In this document: piece by piece, positions 28,701 to 39,358 of the stretch | Layout: each line of letters starts with the position of its first letter | How positions within the stretch are numbered: the stretch's first letter is position 1 | NCBI RefSeq assembly: GCF_016859285.1 | Contig: NC_053401.1 | Location: 6,950,469-7,014,468, forward strand | Length of the DNA: 64,000 nucleotides | Source of the DNA: Xiphias gladius | Taxonomy: Eukaryota > Chordata > Actinopteri > Istiophoriformes > Xiphiidae | Reading direction: 5' to 3' | The notes under the pieces: generated by a model | Told to the model about the DNA's origin: nothing | Databases searched by the model: none | What the model saw: only the letters and a program-made list of their open reading frames with translations | Program-made: the position numbers and the translations under genes

Positions 28701-30569
28701 CAGTTTTTCATCACTTGGCTTATTTAATAAAACCACATTTTTTGTGTAAGGGTCTTATTTGTGCAAATTTGTTCTCTTAACTGTGATTTTACTTTGATTT
28801 TGATTCTTCTCCTTACTACATAAAAAGGAAAACATCCCTGAGATAATGTCAGTGAATAATGATAATGTACAATCGCTTTAAATAACTTCCACCTCCTCCA
28901 TCTATCCCTCCGTGTACCGCATGTCCTGTTTCAGTGTGAGAGTGTCCAGCTGATGCTGGAGGGTCTCGAGGGCCAGCGGGGGACTTTGCAGCCGAAGCTG
29001 GAGGGTTTGGAGCAAGACGTCGGCCGGCTGAAGGAGTGGGCCCTCGGGCTGACGGAGAAACGAGCGCAGCTGCAGACCAGCCTGAGCGCACTGAGAGACG
29101 CTGTGGGACAGATTGAGGAACGCACCTCGGCCATCACTAAGGACGTTGGCAACAAGGTACGTTGGATTTTTGTTGCTGGTATGGAACTTTTAAAAAATGT
29201 TTTAGTGAAAAAGAGAGGAGAGTCACTGGAAAAACGATTGGTGTAGTTCTTTTGTCTTTTTTTTCCAGTGCCACCTGTGATTCCAGATGTGGGAACAAAA
29301 CAGGAGCAAAAAAATTACAGCTGCAGCTAACAAACAGTTTCCATCATCAATTAATCGGTTATTTTTCTTGATTAATAGTTTTGTCCAGAAGAGGTTGGAA
29401 AATTGTTGAAAAATGCCTGTTAGAATTTCTTAGCGTCCAAGGGGACATCTTCACATGATCCAAAGATATTTAGTTTACTATCACAAAACACACAGAAAAG
29501 CTTCAAATCCTTACATTTGAGAAGCAGCAACCAGCAAGCACTTGTACTGAAATGGTCAAGATAGTTGCCGATTAATTTTCTGTTGACTGTCTAATCATTG
29601 TAGTTTGACTAAAAATGTAACTTTTCAAAAGCTTGATGTGTTTTGTATTCCTGGCACAAATACATCAGATGCGAAAACTGTACTTCCAAGTAGTAGTGAC
29701 GAATAAATGAGGAATTTGAGCTTTCTCGTCTTTCTGAACATCATTAACTGTTTGCTGCTGCTCAGGAGAATGATATTTAAATTACTACCTTTAGGGAGTG
29801 TGGAAGAGACCCCACTTAATGTCAGGATTTAATCAGCACTAATATATTAAATCCAGGGGGATTCATTTAGCAGGGATAAAAAACACTTTTTTTCCGTAAA
29901 CACACTTTGATACAGAGAGAAATTTAAAAAAAATAGAAACTTTTGCTTGATGCTGTTTCAAATGGGTTTCTCAGTCTCTGCATTCCTGTATTCCCCCTCT
30001 AGGTGGCGTCAGTGAGGACAGATGTGCGCAGAATGGGCGGCCTGCAGTCGGAGCTGGAGCCTTTGCTCACTCAGGTCGAGGAGCTGGAAGGCAAGACCAC
30101 TCAGGTGGAGCGCAGCATGGTCAAACGCATCGGGGATTTGCTGGCCAGCAGCGTCGACCGAGTCTCCAATCTCCGGGCTGCGTCCGAACGCAACGCGCAG
30201 GCCATAGAGCAGCTCCGCAGGCGCATCCCTGAACTCATCGCTGCTGACAATCGGATCTCTGAGCATTTGAGGGAGCTAGAGAGCGGCAGAGCTCGCCTGA
30301 TAAGAACAGTAACCTTTGCCAGTGACCTTAAACCAAAGGTGGCTTCTCTTAAGAGGGACTTTGGGGCGTTTGAGCCTCAGCTGGCAGATCTGACCCTGCG
30401 GATAGGAAGACTCGCAGAAGATCTGACCAAAAGAGAGCAGGAGATTGCCGAGCTTAGACAGACACTAACCAATCTAACTGCAGTGGGGGGAGATTTAAAT
30501 GTTACAACTAAACAGGTTAGTGAAATAGCTGATATATCTGATATTGTAGAGATGCACCAGGCAACATGA
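25520..30569 (+). CDS. ikbip: IKBIP, IKK-interacting ER membrane coiled-coil protein; apparent frameshift in exon 1
   Basis: IKBIP is a type II ER membrane protein that binds IKK and has been tied to NF-kB control and apoptosis. Exons of this isoform: 25520-25624, 25732-25849, 28935-29156, 30003-30569. The start (aaaATGcc) encodes MPTEVKQRRK, like human MSEVKSRKK. The membrane span ICLLSLAACGALSW (from about 25584), continuing as VVLQQNERF in exon 2, matches the human protein but is in the +1 frame relative to the start codon, with no ATG of its own. A one-base insertion, or a two-base loss, lies between about 25530 and 25582. The C-terminal exons match human IKBIP strongly (IGDLLASSVDR, TVTFASDLKPKV, LTLRIGRL). 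The donor gtatgt at 25625 and the acceptor after a CT tract at 25731 look sound. An alternative 3' exon lies at 27097-28008. Confidence 0.85.
25696..25723. repeat. (CT)n microsatellite forming the pyrimidine tract of ikbip intron 1
   Basis: About 14 CT units run up to ggtttcag, the acceptor of ikbip exon 2. If intron 1 is retained, the tract is read in frame as alternating Ser-Leu. Confidence 0.85.
25905..26285. repeat. Dispersed repeat in ikbip intron 2
   Basis: Sequence such as gggtcaattcatccaaattacaa, then gccatgcagacaaatttggtttta, ctccacctgaacacaatga and gaagaaatggtcccta recalls an interspersed repeat common in spiny-rayed fish. Recognition is from memory and the edges are approximate. 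Confidence 0.4.
27097..28008 (+). CDS. ikbip: ikbip alternative last exon (long coiled-coil isoform)
   Basis: The acceptor ccgcag (27091-27096) joins exon 2 in phase 0 and the exon reads to a stop at 28006-28008, about 303 residues. It is almost entirely coiled coil (heptads of Leu with Glu/Lys/Gln) and ends in an acidic run near EEEEEEEWEKDDQDE. Blocks such as LEDSTKRNARALERAEEDD, EDSMLKALNEILDMR and NSILKMKNELSVVKEAV match the human IKBIP isoform that uses a different C-terminus from the 350-residue form. It is therefore an alternative to 28935-30569, not a separate gene. AATAAA signals for it lie near 28629 and 28727. Confidence 0.85.
   Translation, partial: LAASEDDLRQALSTVSLATGLQQDISTLHAAVMAMQADESSASRDLQMVNAHFLNVTETWQERLAAITSDLAALKAESREAHAGATDRVNEAERRARSLAEKLEELEDSTKRNARALERAEEDDTKRAQDQLDWNTKQIHKLEEQYNSLTKRETELSSQLREHIPRAQECEEYLPQVEEAVRGILRLGGDLSGAEKRLEELTLQVFGTEDSMLKALNEILDMRQELDTMQAQNSILKMKNELSVVKEAVRELTMVLRENRGDSQKDPDTLEEGEGWKEEEEEEEWEKDDQDEANQPLHDGLTE
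28290..28575. repeat. Degenerate 'attaatcg' repeat copy
   Basis: Blocks gaaacaatcagttgattgacagaaaa, taattaatcgtttcaataa and cacaattgccaaatattta follow the same theme as 24640-24960 in the opposite orientation. Much diverged. Confidence 0.35.
29310..29610. repeat. 'attaatcg' dispersed repeat copy in ikbip, between exons 28935-29156 and 30003-30569
   Basis: The clearest copy of this family: it starts at gctgcagctaacaaacag, passes atcaattaatcggttattt and the a/t-rich middle, and ends at attaattttctgttgactgtctaatcattg. The two ends point toward each other, as in a foldback element. Confidence 0.5.
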
Positions 30570-30680
30570 GCCACACTCTCACAACCTCATATAAGTGGAG
30601 ACTGATTTGGTCGCTTTTTTCGGCTTTCGCTCAGTATTACATTCGGTCAACTGTCCTACTGCTGTTTAGAGGTTTACTGA

Positions 30681-30686
30681 AATAAA
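30681..30686 (+). terminator. ikbip: Candidate polyadenylation signal of the ikbip distal isoform
   Basis: AATAAA about 110 nt after the stop codon at 30567-30569. It implies a short 3'UTR that ends well before the convergent ckap4 transcript. Confidence 0.6.
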
Positions 30687-31105
30687 CATGAAACTTTGTT
30701 TACCAAACTCTGACATAATCTAGCCCTTTAGGAAACATGGTTGTGAACAATCCGGTAGCGATTCTGTCAACATTTCTTAAAGCTACCACATGTTTGCTTG
30801 TGTCTGGGTGACCTTGTGACAAAGATTGTTTCCTTTGTTGGCTCTGCTCAGCTATATTACCATTACAAGTGTGTTGCTTTACTGGTGTGAACTGATCCTA
30901 ACAACACATTTTAATCAGATTGCACAGAATATTATTTATTTTCATGGGTTTTGTTTGAGTTTTACATTTGTGTAGGAAACAGTTGTGTAGTAAAATTGGG
31001 ATTTAGGGGCTCTGTTAATGTGGAGGAATTGTAGAAAAATTGAATATTTTGGCATTGCCATAGTCATTTTTGAAGGTATTCAGTAGGGGCATGAAATAAT
31101 GGCTG

Positions 31106-31423
31106 AAAGGAATGGTTCGGCATTTTGGGAAAAATTTTTATCGGCTTTCTTGCCCAAAGTTATAGATACCACTCAAAGGTTTGTACAGTAAAGATGAAGC
31201 TATAGCGAGCAGACTGGAAAAAGAGGGAAACAGCTATCGCTGTTACTGGGTTATAGCTACAGTTACTGGTCCTGGCCAAGAGAAAGTCTTTATGATTTAT
31301 GCTAAGCTAATTGGCTGGTGGCTTCAGCTTCACATTTAGCATACAGGCTTGACAGTGGCGTCAATCTTCTCGTGTTGACCTCGGCAAGAAAGCAAATAAG
31401 CATAAGGCTCAACACAGTAATTC
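31106..31423. mobile_element. Short inverted-terminal repeat element, copy B
   Basis: Begins aaaggaatggttcggcattttggga; toward the right end it has cctcggcaagaaagcaaataagc, the reverse complement of the family's left inner arm. The middle has the family blocks gatgaagctata, aaacagctat and tatgctaagcta. More diverged than copies A and C at its right tip. Confidence 0.55.
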
Positions 31424-32057
31424 TAGTTGCCTCTGACTTGAATCTCCACGAGTTCTTGTTGTAACATCCCAATTTTCTCTTTGGGTACATTTAAACCACA
31501 TGACACGTAATGGTTTTCACCCTGGACAAAAGCTCCTCGAAATTCCAGTTTGTTACAAGAACTATTTACCGTGAGTATTTTCCTCGCCTCTGCTGGGACC
31601 TCTACATTGCTTTAAGAGTTCATTAGCTTCCAAACACCCTCGAGCAAAAACAGATAACTTTGAAGTGCTCTGCGGAGGCGGCCATAAAACCGCAGCCTCA
31701 GCTGTTGCTCAAGGAAGCACATTACTGCAGAACACCTGGAAGAGAGTCAGAACGAAACATCCACGGAGGAAACACTATCTGTCATTTGTCCCCTAGTGTT
31801 TGCAGATTAAAGAGCCCGGCACATGGCATTCAGTCATTATAAGGTGGATAATCACCTGCTTGACTCCAAATGTGTATAATGTCTTGCCACAGATTAGAGA
31901 TAATGTGGTGCTGCTTAATAAATTGAGTTTTCATCAGTGAAATCGGAATTATTTGCTTTCTTAGAAAAATATGTCTTGAATGATTGAATTCCTGTATGGC
32001 TTTTAAAGATGATTTTTTTTTCCAGGTATATCGCGCCTATCATTAGGTGTACATTTT

Positions 32058-32104
32058 CGTTCCCACCCACACAATCAACATATCACCCGTGATGGGTGGG
32101 AACG
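32058..32104. other. Perfect 12-bp stem-loop between convergent genes
   Basis: cgttcccaccca (32058-32069) and tgggtgggaacg (32093-32104) are exact reverse complements separated by 23 nt. It lies about 95 bp beyond the ckap4 polyadenylation signal. It could be transcript structure near a termination zone or a relic of a transposon end; function unknown. Confidence 0.6.
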
Positions 32105-32199
32105 GTAAAGGCAGCTAAACCCAAAGCAACAAATCATAGTTTTACCGAGAAGTTCACACCAAGAAATAATATCTCAGCGCTTTGGGTCAACAAGAGGTT

Positions 32200-32205
32200 T
32201 TTATT
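32200..32205 (-). terminator. ckap4: Candidate polyadenylation signal of ckap4
   Basis: tttatt on the + strand reads AATAAA on the minus strand, about 400 nt after the ckap4 stop. A-rich tracts at 32211-32232 lie just inside the 3'UTR. Confidence 0.55.
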
Positions 32206-32603
32206 CTTGTAAAAAAAAAAACAAAAAAAAAAACAACAACATGTATTGAGTAAACAAAGGAGTGCTCAACAAGAGCTTATAATGGCATTTGGAGTTTCAA
32301 AAAAACAGCCTCGGCATTGGAAATTTAAAGTCTAACAGAACAATTAAAAACATCAGAAAATAAAACTACAGTGCAGAATGGGTGTGGCTTTGAATTCACA
32401 GATCAGCAGTCCAGCTCTGGCCCTCTCTCCTCACCTAACCCAATTTTCCTCGCTTTTCTACTAGTGTGTGTGTGCATCATCAAGATTTGAGTAATAATTA
32501 TTCATAAAATTAGAAGTTGGTTATGGTCACCCGTTTGGATTCATTACTGTCCCTGTTGTTGGATGATTTGGAATCCCGATGTCACATTGCTAGCTGAAGG
32601 TCC

Positions 32604-35600
32604 CTACTCGTCCATCTTGCCAGGAGCTCTGGATAAGCCGGCGAGTGTATCTGTGGTCTCCTGCAGAGCTTGCTGAAGAGCAGAAATAGCCCGATCGTGG
32701 CCTTCGAGCTTGGCTTCTTTGTCTTCCAACCCAGCCACCAAGCTCTCCAGCTGCTCGTGCTTCATGTGGCTGCCGCTGCTGCTGCTGTCCTCCAGCGCAG
32801 CGAGCCTCCCCTCCAGGTCCTCAAACTGCCGGGCCAGATTGGAGTCCTTCGAAGCTAGCTCGTTCTGGGCACCATCCAGAGTGGCCATGTTGGACTGGAG
32901 CGCCTCCAGGCTGCTTTTCAGTGCCTCCAGCTCCAGCTCCAAGCCGGTTTGGGCTTTTTCCACAGCCTGCCCCTGTGCAGCCAGAGTGCTTTCATGGGTG
33001 TCATACTTTGCAAGTAGCGATTCCACTTTGGAGGTAATTTCTGACATTGATGCAGAGAATAAATCTCCACTCTCCTCTGATGCTTTAACTCTAGCTTCAA
33101 GATCATCAGACCTTTTCTGGGCCTGGGCAGCTGCTGCATCCACCTGCCTCTCCACATTACGAACAGCATCAGTGGCCTGCTCCACTCCGCTCTCCACTGT
33201 TAGTGTTTTGTCATTCAGAGCCTGAACTCCAGCCTCTGCTTCAGATAGTGACTGCCGCAGATTCCCAACGGTCTCTTGCACCATCGACCTCACTGTTTCA
33301 ACTTCTTCAGACAGCGAGGCTACCTCCCGGTTGCGAGTCTGGAGCTCTTCCCTCACAGCACTTATCTGCTCCGCGAGTGAATTACCTGTAGAATCAGCCG
33401 CCTGTTTGGCAGTTTTGATTTCGGCTACAGCGTCGACAATGGCAGAGAGCTCCTGCTTGATGAGCGCAGGGTCTTCCATGTCACCCAGACGGGCTTTGAG
33501 ATCAGCCAGCTGGCGCTGCGCCTCGCCCTGAGCTTCGGTGAACTCTGCCATGTTGGCTCTGATGGACTGACTCACTTCAGCCAGGCGTTCCTCCACAGTC
33601 CTCTCCAGAGAAGAGAAGTCCCTCTCACGAGCCTCCTTTACCTCATTGATGCCCTCTGAGAGGTCCCTGAGTAGATCGTTCTGGAGGTTCTGAAGGGCCT
33701 CCTCCACCCTCCTTGTCTCCACTTCTCCCCTCTTCATCCGGCTGATGGCCCCCTCCAGCTCCACCCGTGTGATGCCCAGCGACGACTCCAGTCCGTCCAC
33801 GACACTCCTCAGAGACTCCACCTGTGCAACGAGACAGGAGAACATACAGCATTAGTGCGCATGTCCATCCACTTTAACACCTATACAGCACTTTATCAAA
33901 CACTTGGGTTACTGTTCATAGGATGAGACAAAAAGCGCTTTTTTCAGTTTTGTGATGTGCACTTTCAGAATACCCACTGGGTTTTTATTTAGCTAGGAGA
34001 GTCCCTAGTCCCTGTAGGAGAGTTTTCTCAACCCAAAGGAATCAGAAAAAATAAAAAATTACCATATTTGGAGATACATGGTTTTTACTGGACAGCTACA
34101 AAATTTTACCCATCTCATTTTATTTTATTATCATGCTATGGTCATTTTAGAGTTCGTAACAAAAGTCCAACCAAACTTCGACTGTGTAGTTTGACAAAAT
34201 ATTTTATAACTCGAGTAAGTGGACCCCCTTACTCGCCTTTTCCTGGGCTTTCAGTGGCATCTTACAGTCTTCATCAGCAAATTGAGTTGTCCCCAGTTGT
34301 AATGGTGTTGGCTCAGTCTACTGAGATACATCCATTTGCCGATGAAGACCACGCAACTTGGTTAAAAGCTCTGGAAAATACTAGCAAGTGGAGCATGAGT
34401 TAAGATTATATTGTTAAGCAACTATTCCTAAGGTCAAAAATAAATGTGTGTGCTCATCTCAGTTTTTGTTATTTGCCTTTGAATTTTCAAATATTATATT
34501 TAGTGGGGATGTTAATGTGGTTTTTTTTGCATATTAAAAATGTAGGTTTTGCATATTCGGTTAATGTAATATTTGAAAGTTTAGGGGTAAAATACAACAT
34601 GTACATGAGTGTCCAGGTTCATTTTTGGCCTTAGTCAACTAAATAGTGAATTTAGTTAGTGTTTTCTGTATTTGAAAAGACTACTGTTGTACCACTGTGG
34701 AGAACAAAAACCTTTTGAGTTGTGCCTGTGCAGGATTGTGCGTAATGGAAATGAATCTGCTTGATAAGTAAATGTAACACATAGTATTCAAAGGTTTTAA
34801 ATTCATACAGGCAAGGAAATAGATGAAAAAAATGTGTTGTTTTTTTTTAATGTGGCTGAACACATCGGTTAATATTCACGATGCATGTCAGGTTTACTAT
34901 TATAAGAACTACCTCAGAAGTGAGAAGTAAACGAGCAGAGACAACTTGTCGCACCTTCGCATTTGCGCAGGTAGAGTCGAGTCATGGCCTCACCGGAGTC
35001 CGGGAGTAAAAGAGGGGGGGGGCTCAGAATGAATGGAGGAGGAGGAGGAGGAGAGAGGCGCCCAGCGGGTGCTTCTAACGGGCACGTAATAACACTGGAC
35101 GGGGAAATTCGCCAGTCCCTCTCGGTCCCGTGAGACAGATAGGTTATCGGCCGAGTCGCGCACTTCACGAGCAGGGAGGGTGTCCCCCTCCCCCCCCTGC
35201 TTGAAACCGACGTGACCGACCGGCGTCAACTAATTCCGTTTTCGGCCCCATTCGCAGCTCGACAATCGGTAACAGTTTACAATCTGCTGTCCCCAAACAA
35301 ACGGGGAATGCTGTAGAGATGATCCGGGTTTTTTTTTCTTCCAACAACTATGAAAATAGGCGTTGCAGAGGTAGGTAACCATATCCATCACCCAACCCAA
35401 CCCAACCCCCCCCAGCTGTACATAAAGTACAAGTACATGCACAGTTGTGTGATTGCATACGAAGTTATGTCTAACAACAGAAATCAGTGCCATGCACCTC
35501 CCGTCTAGTTTCTATTTCATTTGGAGAGTCCTGAAGGTGGCCCGGGGACGCTAAAACGGGATTCGGCGTCCGTGCCCATTGATTGTTCCGCATCACTTTC

Positions 35601-35925
35601 CACCTACCTGTTGAACGACGCGCTCCATTTTGCTGCCCAGCTCTGCGCTCTGCTGCGCGCTCTCCTCGTGCTTGGCGCCGGTCTGCCGGATTTCTTCCAC
35701 CGCCCGCTGTAGGTAAAAGGCAGCGAAGCCCGCGGCGCCTACTAAGGCCACATAGAACACTGTGGTCACAACAAGTCCGAGGCAGCTCCGAGACCGGGGC
35801 CCCTGGGGCCCGGAGCCACTCACCCCATTACTCGCACTCTTCTGGCTTTTCTTCGACGCGTCGTCTTGGCTGGACGCCGCGCTCTTCTCGCCGGAGCTGG
35901 TCTTATTTCGGTTTCTCGCGGTCAT
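32604..35925 (-). CDS. ckap4: CKAP4 (CLIMP-63/p63), ER-sheet coiled-coil membrane protein
   Basis: CKAP4 is a palmitoylated type II protein whose lumenal coiled coil spaces ER sheets. It also links ER to microtubules and acts as a surface receptor. Two exons on the minus strand: 35925-35608 (106 codons) and 33821-32604, total 511 residues against about 602 in human. The intron of about 1.8 kb has the donor CAG|GTAGGT and the acceptor TTGCACAG. The N-terminal tail of about 47 residues is rich in Lys/Ser. Cys48 directly precedes a membrane span at about 49-71, matching the human palmitoylated Cys100 position. The lumenal part is continuous coiled coil and includes RERDFSSLERTVEERLAEV, nearly the human segment. 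There is no signal peptide, as expected. The tail is shorter than the human one, which has long Pro/Gly/His runs. Confidence 0.93.
33822..35607 (-). other. ckap4: ckap4 single intron
   Basis: AT-rich in its 3' two thirds and GC-richer near exon 1 (about 34970-35607). A 111-codon ORF at 34068-34403 on the + strand has no recognisable domain or exon context and is not called. Confidence 0.6.
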
Positions 35926-35974
35926 TGTCAGTAGCGGATCGCTGAGATATGGGTCTGTCTGTCTCTCTCACTCT

Positions 35975-36029
35975 GTGTGTGTGCGTGTGTGTTTGTGTGT
36001 GCGTGCGTGTGTGTGTGTGTGTGTGTGTA
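35975..36029. repeat. GT/GC-interrupted dinucleotide repeat just upstream of ckap4
   Basis: Interrupted gt units lie 50-105 bp before the ckap4 start codon, so the ckap4 strand carries a CA-type repeat in its likely 5'UTR or core promoter. Confidence 0.8.
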
Positions 36030-36539
36030 TGAGAGTACGATGTGAGCGCCGCTGGGTTTTTTTTGCAGTCGTGGATGGAGAGTGCTTCCAGCCCAGGCCC
36101 ACTAACGGGACCAGCAGCGTATCAGTGAGCGCGTCGTGTCTTTCCACGGGGCTTTTTGCGTTGAGGTATGCGGATGGGGGCTGTCCCATGATCAACTCCC
36201 TGCATAGGTCCAGTGTAATGACATAGGACACCAGGAAACACCGAATGATATCCACTGCTCCAACACATTGGTGATTCTATTCTTTTTTTTTATTTTTTAT
36301 TTTTAAACCAGAAACCAAATCATCCATAATCATTTCATTATCCACCTTATGACAAGCGTGAAGTTTATGCGGAAGCTTCATCCGGTGCATAAGCAGGGAT
36401 GGTTCCCCCAATAGTGTTGTTTTTTTTTTTTTTTGGCAACTTCAGCGAGTTTTCGAAGTGTTCCCCGGGGTTCATATCACAAGAAGCATGAGATTAATCT
36501 CGCAATTCACGTAACTTGAAGCGAGAAAAAGATGTCACC

Positions 36540-36960
36540 ACGATCTAGTGAAAGGGGGGGAAAAGATGCACCGTCCTGGGACAAAACGTTGTCCCAGAGG
36601 TCTGTCAATTGCCCTTTTATTGACATAAAATCATCTCATATACAGTTGCTGCTGCCGTGGCACACGTCCACGGAGGCCGCCGCGACTCCCCAACACCCCG
36701 GACTGACGCAAAAACTTTCGGCGGGCGGTTCAACCGCGAGGCAGGGGCGGCGCGGGGGAGGGGCTCGCTCCTCCTTTCATACGTGGCAGCAGCGGGCTGC
36801 TGTTACATCCCACGAACGCGAGTCCCCGCACGAGGGATGCGGCGGGGCACCGCCGGCTCAAGAAGCCCAGCAGCTCGCGTGGCCGCGGGCAGAGACAGAC
36901 GGTCCAAAGTCCGCGTCGGACTGCGATTCCCTCCGTCGTAAAGGTGAATGAGTCATGTGT
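36540..36960. promoter_or_regulatory. CpG-rich segment between the divergent ckap4 and bltp3b genes
   Basis: About 400 bp with dense CpG, including a GGGGCGG box near 36745 and GC-rich blocks at 36670-36860. A consensus AP-1 site TGAGTCA occurs at about 36949. It lies 0.6-1 kb upstream of ckap4 and 1.5-1.9 kb upstream of the bltp3b start. An ORF of 139 codons crosses it, but its composition is only that of a CpG island. Probably promoter or enhancer sequence; which gene it serves is unknown. Confidence 0.4.
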
Positions 36961-37318
36961 TATGACCCTAAACGTCTGTTTGCAAGGGAGGGAGCAAGAC
37001 AGTATATCCATGAAAAAAAATCACGACTATTGCAATAATATTCCCCATTAATGTTACTTTATGGTTCTCGGCAGCATTGGCCTTACCCTCCTTTACGTGT
37101 CATGACCGGTTGTATTGTTTTGCAACATCTGTGCAGGCCGACATCCCCGTGCGCATTTTTACTCTCGACATCTGCCCCCCCTTTTCTGGGTTGACTATGC
37201 CCGGGCCAAGTCCCTCCGGCTCATGCCACCAGAAAACGGCGAAAGAAGCAGTGCGTGTTTGCGTCCTCGGCTCGAACACTAGGTGTCACTGAGAGGGCGT
37301 TTTATGGTGAGGTCAGAC

Positions 37319-37332
37319 CCCCCCCCCCCCCG
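37319..37332. repeat. Poly-C tract
   Basis: Fourteen C in a row in the ckap4-bltp3b spacer. Confidence 0.85.
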
Positions 37333-37472
37333 TAGCCAAGACCACGATGCAGTAAATAAATGTAAAACGGTTGTAGTTGTGACAGTTGTTAATAGTAGAG
37401 TTACCATTGTTACCGGCTATTGTGCTCTTAGAATCCCCCTTGAGATCAACCCCTGCTGAGTGTGAAGGTATT

Positions 37473-37498
37473 AAAAAAAAAAAAAAAAAAAAAAAAAA
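37473..37498. repeat. Poly-A tract
   Basis: Twenty-six A in a row in the ckap4-bltp3b spacer; no retroelement body is recognisable upstream. Confidence 0.85.
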
Positions 37499-38453
37499 CT
37501 TTATTCACAAAACCATGTTTACCCCTGGAAAATATCAACAAGAGATTTTTTGCTCGAGGTAGTCCATGCATAATAACAATAAAAAAAAAAAACCCCAATA
37601 AAAAATACAGACTTAATTCTAAATAATTACAAATCGAATTAGTCACACGAGACTTTAGTTTCCTCAGCTTCGGCGTTCATGCAGTATTTCAATGTGTCCA
37701 GGTAAAAGTTAAGGTAAAACATGAAGACAGTCGAGTTGGGTTTGATGTTTTTTGTTTTTTGCAAATTTGCTGGAGTTTATACGGAATAAGGTTAGTAACA
37801 CACATTAATTGGCGGACGTTTAAATACCAGAGAATGCAGAATTCACTTTGGGTTGAGTATCTAGTTTTCTATGAAAACGTCAAATCAAGTCAGTTCGTTA
37901 AGGTCATACCAACAGGTTTGACAAACGAAAGCTTTTTTTTTATCGGTAATAACTATGTTTTTTCCGAGTACACCAGCATTCAAATGATTCCAGCATCCGT
38001 TAATACGAATACCTATCTTAAGCCCCCGCTGCCATCTTCGAGTGAGGGGGTTTTCCTGGCAGACAGCGAACGCAGCATGACGCCCCTCCTGGACGCCGTG
38101 ACAACAGACGCTGGTCTCGCAACGCGTCGTCCAGGTGTTCGGTGTGTGGTATTGCGGAGATCCGGGCGGTTTTGGAGCTTTACATCTGCATGAAATGGCC
38201 TAACGCGATGTGCTTTGTCTCCGAGCCCGGCTGTGACTCGGACGTCTGAAATGTCGCCTCGCCGCTCCCCGCTGCCTCGTTCGTCTCCCGGAGAATGAAG
38301 CGGGAGCACCGTTAAAAAATGAAGACCGACACGGGCATCAGAATTTGAGCTGAGTGTTTATACCTCGAGTGACAACTGCTAGCGTGTGGGCAAGACAGCT
38401 AGCCTGACGTCTCAGAAACCCGGCGGCGGCTCGCGTATCGGATTTGCGAGGCC

Positions 38454-39308
38454 ATGGCCGGGCTCATCAAGAAGCAGATCCTCAAGCATCTGTCCAGGTC
38501 AGTGCTGAGGAGTGGTTAGCGTTAACAGACAGGCAGCGGAGAGAAAAGGGCGACGGAGGGATTCCGCTCGCTAGCTAACCCTCAACAGAATGATACTTTA
38601 ACTTTTCAAGCGAAAAACAAGTGTATTTTTCGCTGGGGGTGGGTGAAAACGTTTCGTCCTCGGGGCTGGCGAGTTAGCCCGCCAACCTGGTGTCTGTCAG
38701 CCCCGTCAGTCGCGTTTGCAGTGGATATAACCCTCACTGACCTGAGACGTAGCTACTCCGCTAACCCGCTAGCATCGGGGTAAGCTAGCGTCACTGAACG
38801 GTAAATCCCTCGACACTTGCTTTGGCAGGTTGAACCAGTCGAGTGGTTGAGTCAGGTTGTTGTAAACGTTAATCCCAGCCTGCCCATAAAGGCAAAGGCC
38901 TAGGGTTAGGGTTAGGGTTAGATAATAATCAAATCCTTTGCAGTATAAATCACGTAGCAGTTAGATAACTAGACCCTAATATGACAGCAGTAATACGATG
39001 AACTGGGGAATCGGGGAAGGGTTTGCACAGGCTTGCGCAAGGGCGATTCATCGGGGTGCAGGATTGTTAAACTTGCTTAGCCGGGCTTTTTCGTCACAAT
39101 CCACGTGAACCCTGAACACCCTGAACACCCTGACACCACAAGATCGTGTAGACCGGGGCGGTTACTCTACCGCCGTCATAATTCAACACATCCGACATCA
39201 TTTTATGTCACTGTCACGCACTCTTTTATGCCCCTAGAGATAAATGAAGGTAATATGGGTTCAGGATCTGTTTAATGGCACTACCACTTGCTGTGTCAGG
39301 CTATACAT

Positions 39309-39358
<50 letters not shown>

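Larger units (their letters stand above)
30690..32199. other. Spacer between ikbip and ckap4 (tail-to-tail)
   Basis: No coding exon is supported. It holds an inverted-terminal repeat element (31106-31423), a perfect 12-bp stem-loop (32058-32104), and otherwise unassigned AT-rich sequence. Confidence 0.6.

Noticed and set aside
32710-33531. Plus-strand ORFs of 171 and 66 codons
   Set aside because: Antisense shadows of ckap4 exon 2.
34068-34403. A 111-codon plus-strand ORF in the ckap4 intron
   Set aside because: No recognisable family, no splice or promoter context, AT-rich composition like the surrounding intron.
36532-36951. A 139-codon ORF between ckap4 and bltp3b
   Set aside because: Low-complexity Arg/Ala/Gly product of a CpG-rich segment; no homology recognised.
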